Shown one piece after another: positions 11,207-24,198 of a stretch of 64,000 nt of DNA. Source of the DNA: Acanthochlamys bracteata. Lineage: Eukaryota; Streptophyta; Magnoliopsida; Pandanales; Velloziaceae. The translations under genes were made by a program, and so were the position numbers. Location of the stretch: the NCBI GenBank assembly GCA_019914995.1, contig CM034136.1, positions 4,479,270 through 4,543,269 of the forward strand, given 5' to 3'. The first letter of the stretch is position 1, and each line of letters starts with the position of its first letter. The notes below the pieces were generated by a model, which saw nothing but the letters and a program-made list of their open reading frames with translations, had not been told where the DNA came from and did not search any database.

Positions 11207-13396
11207 TTATGGGAAGTGGTCATGATGCGGAGCATACATTGATGATGGACCAATTCCACCACCTCCTTGAGACCTATTACTACGGTCTTCATCCTCACTC
11301 CCATCATTGATTTTACATCCGAGTTGCGCTGCAGCTGCCATGCCTAAATTAAGGTACACCATCCTCGAGTCAAGACTCAAATTGACCATTCCACTGCTGG
11401 AGCTGTTGGCATTACAACCGCTCGGCTCCGTATTCATATGCGCATAAATTGCAGCATTGGGATTATTTCCACCACTAGCACCACCGCTTGCTTCTTCTCT
11501 CGACATCACCATTGCTGCAGATTGTACAAGCTCTAAGCAAAGGCGAAGCTTGTTTGGTTCTATATGGGTAAGACCTGGAACAGCTCCCTTGAAGAGGAAA
11601 TCCGAAGTAAGGCCACGGAGTATGTCTAAAGGCGTAACACCGTCAACCGTACGAACATTTGGGTCGGCGTGGTGATCCAGCAGGACAGCTACCATATCAG
11701 GGGAAACCATTTCGGCAGCGATGTGGAGTGGAGTTTTACCAGCAGGACCAGCACGGCAGTTCACATCAGCAGCACCTAGTTCGAGAAGAGCTTTGACTAC
11801 CTCACGACTGCAGTTCTCAACGGCGTAATGGAGCGCAAGGGCGTCGTCAAGGTTCAGGCCTTCACCCATGACCATGAGCTTAACAAGCTCTACATCAGAA
11901 GAATCCAAAGCTCGGCGCATTCGGCGGATCTTCTGGTGGTCTTCGAGCTCGACAGCTGCGGCAGAAGGGCCGAAAACATCGATGGGGTGATGATGATGGC
12001 CGGCAGCAAAGGAAGAGCGCCTAGCGAGAGAGGTTTTCAGACGCAGCTCCTCTATCTTGGCGACAACATCGATCGGGAGATGCTTCGCAAGGACCTCAGG
12101 AGGGAGCCCGGATTTTGAGACAAGGTGCGAGCAGGTGGTCCATAGCTGGTGCATCTCCTGCTTCCGAGAAGCTAACAAAACCTTCATTACATCTTCAATC
12201 GATGCTTTCTCCACCATGCTCCCCAGCTGCTTCTGCAATCAATACGACCAACAAATAACATCATCATCACCAATAACACAACCTTGAAACTTGGGGAATT
12301 TCTAGTTATTCGCTGCATAAAATATGGAGGGATTGAGAAGACGGGAGTGGTAGAGGGCGTAAAAGAGCATGGAGATTTGGGTTAGAAGGAAAAAAAATGG
12401 CACCCAATTCGAGAAATTAATTCAGAAGGGATTCTGCATGGAAATGGCATAGATCAAAAAACAATAACGAAACCCTAGCTAGGCTGTGGAAGATGCAATT
12501 GAAGAAACGAAAAGATGATTAAATTCTTTGAATGAATGAGGGAAGCAAATTGATGAATTCAATTGTGATCTACTGTTCCTTGTACAGTAGTAAGAAAATC
12601 AGTCGAGAAGAAAACTGTTGGGGATAACAGTGATATACAGAAAACAATAGGAGTCTGAAGAACAAATTTTATTAATTAAGATGAAAAAACAAAAAGAAGA
12701 TGGTGAATGGTACAAATTTTGACTGCCAAAACCCTAAAAATCACTTCCGTTACTTGCAGAATCTCAATTCTCACAAGCCTCAGACGAAAAAAAATGGGAT
12801 CTATATCCATGGCGTTGACATCAATGATTAGTAGCAGATATTATTGTTCATGCAAATTCGGGCTACTATATGGGTTTGCTGACCTGGGTGAGCAAGGCAA
12901 GCTGCTCAACTCCAAAAGATCGAGCAGCTACGAGAGTGTCAAGAGAGAGATCGACGGCCGCAGTGCAATGAGTATGCCAGCAACCACGGTCAGGGCAGTT
13001 TGGGCGCGCCTCATGCTTCTGTGGCACAAGCGAAACTTGCCCGCTGTACAGAAACTGTAGCAGCAGCAAAAAAACTTCATACCCGACCGAGTTCACCGGA
13101 ATGACGCTCCCGCTAGGTGGAGGTCCGGCAGCTGATCCACGGGGAGACGAAGACGACGAAGGCGAGCGTGACCCACCACGCTGGTGCTGGTGTTGGTCTA
13201 GCGGTCCACTGCTTGATTGTTCGGCGCCGCAGAAAAATTTCCTGAAGAACAAACTTCGGGCTGCTAGGATGCATCGGTGAGCATGAACTAGTCTTCCTTC
13301 TACACTGAAGGTAACGTCGCTGAAAGCTTGCCCATTGATCAGAAGATTCAAGTAGTCTAACGACAAAGACCGAAGTGAATCCTGATCGTGGCTCAT
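11207..13396 (-). CDS. BOP: BLADE-ON-PETIOLE (NPR5/6-type) BTB-ankyrin protein
   Basis: Two exons, 13396-12884 and 12232-11207, joined across a 651-bp GT-AG intron, give 512 residues from MSHDQDSLRSLSLDYL to the stop at 11209-11207. The BTB/POZ domain spans about residues 20-165 and carries the NPR-type C2HC signature C134...C139-W-H-T-H143-C144. Ankyrin repeats lie at about 275-378 (ALHYAVENCSREVVKALL, KTPLHIAAEMVSPDMVAVLL). The short C-terminus lacks the NPR1 nuclear-localisation tail, as in BOP1/2, NOOT and COCH. These proteins act with TGA bZIP factors at organ boundaries and as CUL3 adaptors; that role is inferred. The insertion between BTB strands (residues about 60-98) is Ser/Gln/Pro-rich. 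No lesion was found. Which BOP paralogue it is cannot be told. Confidence 0.93.
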
Positions 13397-13516
13397 CTTA
13401 AAATCTAAAAACAAAATATGATCAACTGCTGAAGAAAAGATCGATCGATGAAACACTGTTTCTATCTGCTTTCTCTGTGAAACTTATTTTTTGTTGGTAG
13501 TTAACTAGGGATTGGT

Positions 13517-13621
13517 TCAGCTCAGCTTTGTCGAGGAACAGTTCAGTAGTAATAATGATAAGAAGAAAGTTGAAAGAGGAAGACGAAGTGTTGCTGTTGT
13601 GTTGATGATCATCACCATCAT
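13517..13621 (-). other. Upstream ORF (34 codons) in the BOP-like leader
   Basis: An ATG at 13621-13619 opens a 34-codon frame ending at TGA 13519-13517, 120 bp before the main start. A second, 10-codon uORF runs 13656-13624. Both lie in the leader only if transcription starts near 13880, downstream of a TTTAAAT box at about 13914-13921. Confidence 0.4.
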
Positions 13622-13665
13622 CTTCAATTCTTCTTTTGCTTCTCACTGATGATCATAGATGGTTA

Positions 13666-13703
13666 GGTGAATGAATGAATGAAATGAATGGATGGATGGA
13701 TGG
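13666..13703. repeat. GAAT/GGAT tetranucleotide microsatellite
   Basis: GAAT repeats three times, then after a short break GGAT repeats four times, upstream of the BOP-like start codon and probably within the leader. Confidence 0.7.
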
Positions 13704-13909
13704 TTCTTCGCCTGATGTGCCCGTGTGTGGTGGTGGGCTGAGATCTTTTTGCCCTTTCTACTCTGCTTTGTGTGTGTGTCTCTCTCTCAGACCTTTTTAA
13801 TTTTCTTTTTAGTTGAAAGAGAAAGAAAAAAAAAAAGAGAGAGACTTATAATAGAGGGGAGAAGAAAGAAGGTGAGGGAGCAATTTGGGTGGCTGTGCTG
13901 GGCGGTCAC

Positions 13910-13925
13910 AGGATTTAAATAATCG
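13910..13925 (-). promoter_or_regulatory. Possible TATA-like box of the BOP-like gene
   Basis: On the minus strand TTATTTAAAT lies about 520 bp upstream of the start codon, in front of a CT/GA-rich leader-like stretch. Assignment rests only on position and composition. Confidence 0.3.
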
Positions 13926-16900
13926 AGATGTTAGAAGAAGAAAAAGAAAATCATAAAAAAGAAAATCATACAAAAGAAAATCATATTACTTCCTATTTAC
14001 AAAACTGGCCTCGAGAAACAACACTAATTACATGATTTGGACGAAAATGTCACTATATTAAGAAAAAAATTATTTAAAAAATAATAAAATAATTAATTAC
14101 AATATATAATTTTTATATTTTAAAATTTTATAAAATATTATAAAAATTTATTAAAATAATGAAATGAAATTGAAGCACCCCATCATGCAAGAATGATGTG
14201 TGTGCCTTTTTTCTATTTTGGTTAATCTGATTTGCTTTTGCTAATTATGGTAAACTTATTTAAATTTGGGAGGAAAAGATTTGATTTCGAGTGGAGCACT
14301 ATATGCCATGATCAGCTTATTGTGCTTTCTTTTGGAGCTTTTGTTTGGAACACAGTGGACAATAAACTACTCAAACAGGTAAGCTGTTAGGAGAAATAAA
14401 GAGGAAAAAAATTGTAAGCTAGGAATTAGGAGGGTTTAATTTCTAGTACTAATAGGAGTCATCTGGTTGAATGAAATGGCATACAGCAAAAGCTTTTACG
14501 GAACTTTGCCACTCCATTCGTTTTAGGTCACTATTTTATTTTAATAAATTTCATTTTAAAATTTTTTAAAAATTTGAAAATATAAATAAATTAAAATTTT
14601 AAAATTATTTTTTATAAAAATTCCTTATTTTAAGCATTCAAAACAATCTCTTAAATTGCTGGCACAAATCATTAAATATGCAAACAAAAACAGAAACTAT
14701 TTTGATAGAGAGCTGGCTGTAGCTCTTCTAGTCAAGACTTGAATGAGTCACAGTCTACAGATAGATAAAAGAACAGTTTAGCCATATATTCAATATTGCA
14801 ACTTATCAGTATTAGCATAGGCTCTTTTCTTTTTTGTACTTGTTAGTGTAGTTGGTATAGCTACTAAACCTAATTTAATTAGTATGAATGGATTAGTACT
14901 GTTGTCAGTGTACTACTTAGGATTTTAAAATGGATGTATATGGATTTCAAATTCTCTTCGTAATATGCAGAACATATTGCAAAAGTGTCCGATAATACCA
15001 ATCAATTCATAAAGATCAATAGTTAATTAACTATTACGTGTTTGGGATAAAAAAAATACATTTTCATATGATGATAAAGTTTAGAACAGGTATTTGTTGC
15101 ATGTATTCAGACAACTAGAATGCAGGCCATTAGGGTTACTTGTCCCAATAATATTCAAAATAAATGTTTCAAAGCGCATAGTGAACATATACTGTAGGTA
15201 CTTTTTTTCATATATAACTGAGATGCTCAGTTCCTAATACTGACATTATAATTGTATTCCAGCTATAGCTATAACACACAAATTTCAACACGCAAGCATA
15301 CGACTTTCATTCAAATCCAAACTAGCATACTATTTTAACTAATAGACCTAACTTATTAATTTTTCCGTCTGTTTATTCTACTTTTAGCTCTGAATAGCTA
15401 TGCCCCGATGGATATCTAAACTTGTTTGGTGTCATAATCTTTCCCTAAAAAGAGAGCAAAACCTTGTCGTAGTTGTAAACATAAATAAAAAGCATCTCTC
15501 TCATTTTCATATGCATGATCTAGCTACCATCTACCTATAGCAGTCTTCATAAAAAAAAAATGGACCCATGCGAACACTGTTTCTTGGCAGTTTATAATAA
15601 GGGTGCTATAGGCAACATGGGTCCTCTTAGCAAAGCAAAAGAGTAGGCAGTCGGTCGGCAGAGAAAGATGCCTGATACAACTACAACGTCATTAATAATT
15701 GTTACTCCACTCTTTCTATCTTTTTCTCATGCGATGACACATTGTTATAGGACGAAATAGTTGAACACTTGCTCTCTCTTTCTGCCAGCTTACATAAATT
15801 TTCGTAATTACTTTTAGGGTAAATTCTCTTTGTTAAACGAACATGTTTATGATCAGTGAGAGAAGGTAAAAGAGAAGTTGAGAGGTGGGGAAGATAGGGG
15901 GAAAGATTGCAGTAAAGAAACAGTAGTGAGGAAAAGGAAAAGACTTGGCCGGCCGTGGAGGGTGGGCATCGTGCTTCGTGCTAAGGGCCAGGACAGCTAC
16001 TTGTTCTTTTTTAATTTAAACAAAAAAAAACGTATATCTCTCTCCAAGATCTATTACGACTACTTTACTACACTGTACTACCAGTTTTAGGGGATCGTGC
16101 CGAGTCATAGGCAGTGCAGGAAGACATCACCGCTTGGCGTTTGCTCTGTTTGTCTATATTGGCACGAAGCCTGCCGAAGCCATTCACTGCTCTGCGCGCG
16201 TGCGAACATAAACGCTGATCTACATTAAGCTTAAGCTAACTTTTATTTTGGGTCTTTCATAATTTGCTTGGGTGCTGGAGAAGCTGAAGTGATCAGGTGG
16301 TGGAGAGAATCAGTCAGTGATTGAACATAACGCTGACAGTCATATGATTTGAGAAGGTTGAAGTGACCACCTTGTAGATGACTAGTCATTCATTCGCCAT
16401 GCTCTTTGCTTTGCTTGTATGGCCTGCCCCTTCCCTTGCCTGCCTGCTGTCTGCATGTCTTCTTCTCTCCTATCCCATCTTTCTGCTTTCCGCTTTGACC
16501 CATCCTCTTTCTCTCTCTCTCTCTCTTTCTGTCTCTCTCTTTTTTCTTCTGCCCGTCTTCGTTGTACTATATAACTCACTACTAGTCACTGACACCACCT
16601 CTCTATATATACATATAGAATATAGTTAGTGCTTCTAGTACTATATTATATAGTCTTTCTTTTTTCTATCTCTTGTCTATGTTTTGTCTTTCTGAACGTG
16701 ATAATTAAAGACTTTGTATATATGCTTGCTGCATGCCGTCTGAGAAGTTTCAGGAGATGGTTTCTTCTGAAGAAGCTCTATCTATGTTTCGGTTTATATC
16801 AGTTCATCAACTTGCTAGCTAGCTAGCACACGAGGGTTAAAATATGCATATTTATGTTAATGTAATTCAACATGTTCTTCTTGACTTGATAATTAAATTC

Positions 16901-19556
16901 TATATTATTCTGAATTTTCAAATAATGCAGCAACTATGAATGATTATGAAAAAGAAAACGAAAATGAGAGAGATTCAAGATGTAAAAAATATTGTCCTTA
17001 CATCAAAAACACGATTTTTCATTGTAGAAAAAAGCAAGTGGCCCCTTAGAGCTTAGGGCGTGTACAACACGCGTTCATTAGCTCCTTCTCATATTCTACT
17101 GATTTCTTCTTTGTTGTTTTTAGGCTTTTAATGGGTCATCTATATGGTTTTTCTTTTACATATCTTAAGAGATCACAACCATAACTTAAAAAAATATTTT
17201 TTAAGTTATACTACTATAACCGGTGGAACAATTATATCTGTACAAAATATAAACTTCTAAACGAACCAATTAATTAATCCAATAACTTGTCCAAAGCTTA
17301 CGTTACATCAAACACTTTTAAAGAAATATAAATACTACTTTCTAGGGAGAATCATGGTGCGTTTGTTACCAAGAAGGAAAGGTCATTCATTAGTTCATTG
17401 TAGCAGGTGCAAGTTTGCAACGCAAAGGAATATGCCCTACCATTTTCTCGTTATATGTATATAAATATATGGTGCTTTTGCTAGTTATTATTAAAAGTTA
17501 ATAAAGCTTATAGCTACAAGTTCCAAACAGGATTAAGATTCTCTTTACTACTGCTACATTAATATAATAATCACATAATTAATTATTGAAGAATGATTAG
17601 AGTTGAATCTTTCTAATGATAAGCACATCTTCTTAATGATCTATTGATGAAGAAGGGTTAATTTATGGATTCTTTAATGAAGATTTCCTGTATCTATGTG
17701 TGGGAAGGCACCATTAGCTATTTAGCTTTGACTTTGGTTAGGCAATTGCCTAGGTTATTTGGTAGAAATTTCATTATTACTCTACTTTTATATGTTTGTA
17801 TAGCACTTTTAGGGGTTTCCTACTCGCATATAATTATCGTAGAAGTGCTTTGCACTATATGATTTTGTTGCACAATATAATTTTCTGGTAATTGGCACAA
17901 TATAATTGCCCAACATGAACCCTTTCAAGTGACAGCAATATCATTGGGCCCCTATTAGTTATATGGTTGCAAAAGCAAAATTGTATTAAGTTACTATTGA
18001 GTATTGAGTTAAAAGAATTCTGTTACGGTTTTTCAATGGATTAGAAGTTGTGAAGCCAACGTTTGTGTTAGAGTTTTCAGATTTTTATTTTACATCCTGT
18101 CTTTAGAACTTCTATTTGATGTATATATTTAGAGAAGCAAATACTTTCAGCGATTTGGTCCATAAATTTAACTACTCGTAATCAGTGATTTTTTTGGTTC
18201 ATAATTGTTCTCATGGTTTACTACAACTTTGTTAAAGAGATGCTATTGTATATTTGTAAGAGAATAAATAAGTTTTATCTTTTTAATGACAAGAAGAAAT
18301 TGTTGATATTGGAAAGAACTGGTCCTCCAATTGCAGTCAAAGTTCTAAGATTTCCTACTATCTTTCTGGTGAGGAGACTATCTTGCAATTGATGTTCATT
18401 TCACTTTCACAAGACAAAGGGTCCTCCAAATTTCCAACTTCAAGCATCCGTAACCGTCTCCTTTCTTTACTGCTGCATCGTAGTTCGGAAAGAAGGAAAT
18501 TGAGGCCAACACTTCTCTAGTCATCAAATAGAATGCGTATATAATTGAGTTGTTAACTAGTCAATATAAAATCATGACTTGCCGTTACACATTTAAATTT
18601 GTTTATTTCATCAATACGAAATATTTCACTTAATTCTATACATATTTTAGTCTTATTCCAGACATGGCTTTAATTAGTTACAAAGATGGAGCCCATCACA
18701 TGCTTTTCATGTTTCAAACTACCACCTAATTTTATTTTTCTCAAACTTATTTTTAATATAAACTAAACAAAAATTTTAAAATAAATTTTTTTATCAAAAT
18801 TTTTTTAAATTTAATTTTAAAACTCACTACTAATCAAAATTAATACATAAAATTATTTATTATTAAAAATTTTAAATATATTTTTTAAAACTTATTTTCA
18901 AAAAAATAAATTTATTTCAACATAAACACACCCTATATTAAACATAAGTAGCTCTCCCCAATGTTGTTGTTTGTTAGTCAACCTTCCAACCCTAAACACA
19001 AGAATGTGGGATCGTAAAGTTATCTCATGGATCAATTTCAGTGCGACTGTGTGGATCCAATTCAACTAAAATTGCCAATAATTTATAATGTTGTTACAAA
19101 GGTCAACTATATATCGATCCACTAGTTCAACATATTGTCATCTCCCGCTTGAACAATGATGAGTGCGATAAGTGAAATGCCCCTCCATAAGCATCATTCT
19201 AGCTTTCCTAAAGTTTTTTTGACCTAGCCTTTATTAGCTTCTTTACATGAATAACATCAAACGTAAAAATTATTTCATTGATTGCATGTGAAACGCTAAC
19301 TCAAATGAAAAGCAAGAAGGGTCGTGGTGGCTCGGCATTTGGTTGGGCCTAGTGCCGGTTTACTAAAAAATGCATGCCAAAATGCGAAGAAGTCACTAGA
19401 GTAGCTGATGGATTTCACAGAGACTCCATGTCAAAGCGCACTACACTAACAAAATATGAAACATTCCGCTAAGCCCTTTAAATTGTCTCTTGATTGGGAA
19501 TCATTTGGAGCGCACAGAAATGGTATAGTCACTATTACGGACTGCACAAAACTTTT

Positions 19557-19581
19557 CTTGCCTTGCCTTGCCTTGCCTTGC
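19557..19581 (+). repeat. CCTTG pentanucleotide microsatellite
   Basis: About five tandem CCTTG units, visible directly. Confidence 0.85.
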
Positions 19582-19816
19582 TAGATCTGACGGGACACAT
19601 GAAATGGCTAACTCTTTTTTTCTTCTCAAAATGACTTGTTTCAGTTGCTCCTCTGTTCTTATTGTTGTTGCTTCTCAAAGTCTTGAAGCATTGAAAGACG
19701 GCTGACCCTATGACGTGAAGTGACTCGGGTTTTCTTATCCCCTGCTTTTCGTTCCAAAAGGTGATCGTTTGAAGTCACTCCACTATTCCTTCATATCCCT
19801 ATAGTATAGGCTATAA

Positions 19817-20036
19817 GGCAATGCCAATAAACGTTTGAAAGCGTTATTAAATAAATTATTTAAAAAATAAATTTGAAAATTTTGTAAAAAAAGATTTATA
19901 TTATTATTATAATATAAAAATTTTATATTATTTTTAAATTTTCAAATAAAATTTAAAAAAATTATAAAAATCTATTAAAAATATAAAATAAATTTTGAAT
20001 GAAATGAAAATGAAAATGGACAGCCAAACGTGCACT
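19817..20036. mobile_element. Tourist-like MITE with TAA target duplication (probable)
   Basis: The block is flanked by TAA at 19814-19816 and 20037-20039. The left end contains CCAATAAACGTTTG. The right end, read as its complement, contains GTGCACGTTTGGC, giving an imperfect inverted ACGTTTG core. The interior is almost pure A/T with no ORF. Confidence 0.5.
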
Positions 20037-20527
20037 TAATACCTATCAAACAAATGTGAATCAATTGCGGGCACTGGGTTCACAACCTTTCACAAAAGTA
20101 AATATTGTTAACTACAAGTAACAGACTAGTAACAGACTTTTAGTAATCCAAATTTCAATCTCAGTCTATGACCAGGCCAGCCCATTAAAGACTAGCATTG
20201 GGTCAAACTTTGTATGGGCCTCCAGTGAAAGCATTCAGTGATACCAAAAATCAACTTATGCCCCCAATCCATTTGAACTTACATTAATTTAAAAAACCAA
20301 GTTTTTGATACTGCTACCCTGTTGTATCTTATTAGTTCCTTCAGGAGAAACTAAACTTAAATCGCAGGCTAGCTTCACCAACCATAGCAGTAGCATTTTC
20401 ACCGGCCATCACGTATGTTACTCTCGCTGGCTGGCTGCAATTGCATGCTCCGTCAAAAACGCTGGCACTAAGTTGAGTAATGAACGTTCTCTTGCCAAGT
20501 TTCGTTCTTTAAACGCAAATGGATGAC

Positions 20528-20745
20528 TGCTTATAAAATAAAATTTTTTTATAATAGAAAATATTTTTATTTTTTTATTTTTAAAAAAATAATAAAAATA
20601 TATAATAAAAATTTTATTATGTAAAATTTTTTAAAATTTTTAATAAAATTTCTAAATATTTATAAAATATATATTAAAAAATATATAATTAAAAATTAAA
20701 AATTTTAGTTGAAAAAATGGAAAGCCAAAACACCGTTAGACATCC
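20528..20745. mobile_element. MITE-like AT-rich block
   Basis: The interior (TATATTAAAAAATA, AAAATAATAAAAATAT) closely resembles the block at 48596-48838. Borders are approximate and no target duplication is certain. Confidence 0.4.
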
Positions 20746-21686
20746 GGCTCTACCAAATGTTTCAGTCTCGCCCATAATAATTTTTATATATTATTGAACC
20801 TCATCGCTATATGAATGCTTACTCACACCTGTCACCAACATTATTTGCAGCCTCTAAATTAAAACTATGAGAGCTGCAAAAGTAATAGCCATCAAGTAGT
20901 GAGGCATGGTAGTTTCTTTGAATTGTTGTTTTATGCCTTTTCTCGGACATGCTAAGGGTATATTTAACTTCTAGCTCACTTCAAAATGAAATAAATATTA
21001 AAAAACGAATTTTAATTTTTTTCCTAAAACTTCTACATTACAAATTCAAAATAAAAATGTTTACTTCTAAACTCATTTTAATTTAAAGCGAACACAAAAT
21101 TCACATTTTACAAAACTTATTTTCAAATGGTATAATTGACCTTTTACAAATTTATTTTAAAAAAGTGATTTTGATGCTAAATAAACACGGAACTTCGAAA
21201 TAAAAAGCTCGATTATTTAAGATTCCAAATAGTCTACGTTTTCCCGCAACATATATGTTATGTGATGAACCGGTGCCGTGATACGTTGTCTAATTAGAAC
21301 GTATTTTAAATATTCATAATTTTATTTTTTTGTTTCAAAATTTGAGTTTCGTATACAAAGAATTCAAAACTTCATTTCTATATATGAAACTTCAGTTTTA
21401 ATATTTTTATTTGCACACTTTCTAATATAATTATATTTTTTAATTTTTAATATATTTTTAAAAACTATTAAAATATAAATACTGAACTTTACTTTTATTT
21501 TATTTTTAAAAAAATTTTACTTCTTATTTTTTATTTTTATTAAATTCAGTTACGAATATTTGAAATACGTATTTAATTGCATATAAGATTCTCAGCAGCA
21601 AAACAAGAAAAAAGCCGGCCCTTGTGACTTTTGCAGAGCTCACCGCTTTGTTTTAAATATAAATACGAAGAAATTTGGATTCGAGT

Positions 21687-21694
21687 TGGTGGAA
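21687..21694 (+). repeat. hAT target-site duplication, left copy
   Basis: TGGTGGAA lies immediately outside the TAGAGATAC end and is identical to 24536-24543. Eight base pairs is the hAT superfamily's duplication length. Confidence 0.93.
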
Positions 21695-21714
21695 TAGAGA
21701 TACAGCCTGTTATA

Positions 21715-21870
21715 TATATTTATTTTTAAAATAATAAATTTAAATAATATTTAAAAATATTATTAAATATAAAAAAATAAAAATAACTTTAAAAATTATT
21801 ACTAAATATAAAAAGCTTAAAAAATAACTTTAAAAACTATTATTAAATATAAAAAAATTATTACAATTTG
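21715..21870. repeat. AT-rich degenerate tandem repeat at the left hAT end
   Basis: About three imperfect copies of a 40-50-bp unit (core ATTATTAAATATAAAAA followed by AATAACTTTAAAAA) lie between the left terminus and the transposase stop codon. Confidence 0.6.
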
Positions 21871-21884
21871 TAATATGTATATAA

Positions 21885-23975
21885 TTATACATTTGAACTT
21901 GTCCTTGAAATATTTTTATTTAAATATAATTTAGAAAATTGTTCAGTCAGGTTTTCATTGTGAGTTGTATGCTGTATTTTTTTGACTGCAAGTTCCCAGT
22001 CTTTCAAACAAATTAACACTTCAACCATCTCACTAGTAAGTTGTGCTCTGCGTTCTTCAATTATCCTTCCGGCTGTACTAAATGCCGATTCTGAAGACAC
22101 CGTTGAAACAGGAATAGTCAAAATATCACATGCTAGTTGAGAGAGTACTGGGTTTTCATCGTCTTCGAAAATGACAGTATCACCTTCAAAATATTTGTTC
22201 AAGTCCGAAGAAGATTGCATGCTGCTTGAAGTTGAAGATGGTGTTGAACTTGAGTCAGGCTTGATGGAGATCAAAGACCAATTGATCGTTTTTTTCTTCT
22301 TACTTTGATGAGTTTGTGCCGGTGCCGCTTGTTGTTGTTGATTTCGCAAATTACCAAACCTAACTTCATAAAGATCATAAACTTCATACAGCTTGTTACG
22401 AGCGTTAGTTATTTGCAATTGAATATCGGAAATATCTAAATACATACCAATATATGTAAGAGTATTAGTAAAATATACAAATTTAAATCTAGGATCTAAC
22501 ATAAATGCAAAACAATATAAAAGAGAAATATCAGACCAATATTTTTTTAATTTTTTAGTCATTATTGTAACTATAGGTCAAAGTAATTCATCTGTTATAT
22601 GCGAATGTAGCATAGTAGCTATATTAAGAATTGAATGTGAAACTAATGGAGAAGTAGGATAGTAAACACCAGATAATAAAACAGTAGCATCATAAAAAGT
22701 TTTTAAAAATTTTACAAGTTTTTCAGCAATAATCCAATGAGTTTCAGTAAATATATTGTTACCCATTCTTGTATTATAAAAAATCATAAGCACATTTTTA
22801 TAATTTAAAGTACTTTTCAATATTAAATAAGTAGAATTCCATCTTACTGGCATATCAAGGTTGAACTTTCGGGGCTTTAGATGTTCTGCTATGCAATATC
22901 TCTTAAATTCAGCTAAACGTTGATTTGAACTACTAATCCAAGAAATAGCAACGCGAATATCATTAATCGATCACTTACAATTTGATACCGATTATGCGAT
23001 TAAGTTGATAATATGGCAAGCACAACGCTGATGTAATAAAATTCCTCCCATGTATGAGCTTAGCTCCATCTCAAGAAATCGAATTGCTTTGGTATTTGCT
23101 GAAGCATTATCTAGGGTGATGGAGACGATGCGGTTGCTTATGCCCCATTCTTTAACTACACTTATAATGCGCTCAGAAATATTTTTAGCATCATGTGTGG
23201 AATCAATAAGTCTAAAACCAATAATTCCTTTTTGCATAATCCATTGTGAATCTAAATAATGAGCAACAACACTTAAATAATCTTGTTTAACTCTACCACT
23301 CCAAATATCAGATGTTAACGCAATAGAAAATTTTAAAAAAGTTAATTCAGATTTTAATATAGTGCGCATTTTATTGTAATAAATAATAATATCACTTCTA
23401 GTAGTTGTTCTACTAATTTTTTAGAATTGTGGACAATATGCTCTTTTAATATGTTCTTCATAAAAAGATGACTCACCAAAATTAATAGGTAAATCCATAG
23501 CACAAATCATACGGGCAAGAGATTCTCTAGCTACATTAGAATCATAAGACCAAGTACTTACCGAACCATTCATGTTGAATTGAAGTTGAGTTTGTGAAGG
23601 TTTCTTTCCGATTTGGTTTTTGGAAGCACATTTTTTACCATGTGCTATTAAATGTCGGGTACCTGCACTAGGATTAGCAGTTAAAAGTTTATTGCAAAAC
23701 TTACATTTCGCCATTTTTGATTAAGTACCATCACTTAGCACTATATATTCGGTAGTGAAATAGTTCCAGGCTTCAGAAGTTGGAACTTTTGAACGTTTTG
23801 TTGTTGTCGATGTCGATCCTAAAGCCGAACTACTTCCAACACTTGAAATTGGAGAAATTTCGTTACATCTTTGATGAAAACTTCTTCTTTGTGTTGGAAA
23901 AATATCATCTCCTTTCTCCATACGAGCAGCATCTATTTCCTCCAAATTTTGATCATCCATGCCATAGTCATCCAT
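21885..23975 (-). pseudogene. hAT transposase (BED finger plus dimerisation domain), stop-ridden
   Basis: The frame runs 697 codons from MDDYGMDDQNLEE (ATG at 23975-23973) to a stop at 21887-21885. It stays in one frame throughout but is cut by five stops: TAA 23723-23721, TAA 23423-23421, TAA 22994-22992, TGA 22973-22971 and TGA 22580-22578. Domains in order are a BED zinc finger (SEAWNYFTTEY, AKCKFCNKLL, then GTRHLIAHGKKC), the catalytic region (ALTSDIWSG; CHIINLIA; MPVRWNSTYLIL) and the hAT C-terminal dimerisation domain (LDPRFKFVYF; IPVSTVSSESAFSTAGRII; VEVLICLKDWE). No frameshift was detected. The WWK-type motif usually found before PVLS in the C-terminal domain appears to be missing, judged from memory of the family. 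It is non-functional as read. Confidence 0.9.
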
Positions 23976-24198
23976 ATTAAGATAATGGCACGAAAATTTG
24001 GATCCATTCAAATAACAACTAAAATTTTGAGAATTGAAGAAATATGAATTTAAAAAATAAAGTAAGAAAAAAATATTTTTATAATTTTGTGTAAGATTGA
24101 GTAAAATGAAAATGAGATTTGAGAAAAATGTGTGAAAAATAAATGAGAATGATGTATTTATAGATGAAAAGTTGAATTTAAAAAAAAAAAAATTCTGT

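Larger units (their letters stand above)
13926..21686. other. Long gene-poor region upstream of the BOP-like gene
   Basis: No supportable gene. AT-rich MITE-like blocks occur at about 14045-14165, 14520-14645, 18720-18940 and 20950-21190. A GC-richer, low-repeat stretch at about 15870-16630 contains a (CT)n tract (about 16507-16540) and a TATATATACATATA string near 16604, but its frames (15878-16090, 16378-16629) are low-complexity. The first kilobases may hold regulatory DNA for the BOP-like gene. Confidence 0.45.

Noticed and set aside
13422..13646. 74-codon minus-strand frame upstream of the BOP-like start
   Set aside because: Begins with GTG and holds no ATG; the ATG-initiated uORFs in the other frames are better supported.
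16106..16200. Resemblance to a miR408-like string (AGGCAGTGCA)
   Set aside because: Only about ten matching bases and no convincing hairpin partner was seen.
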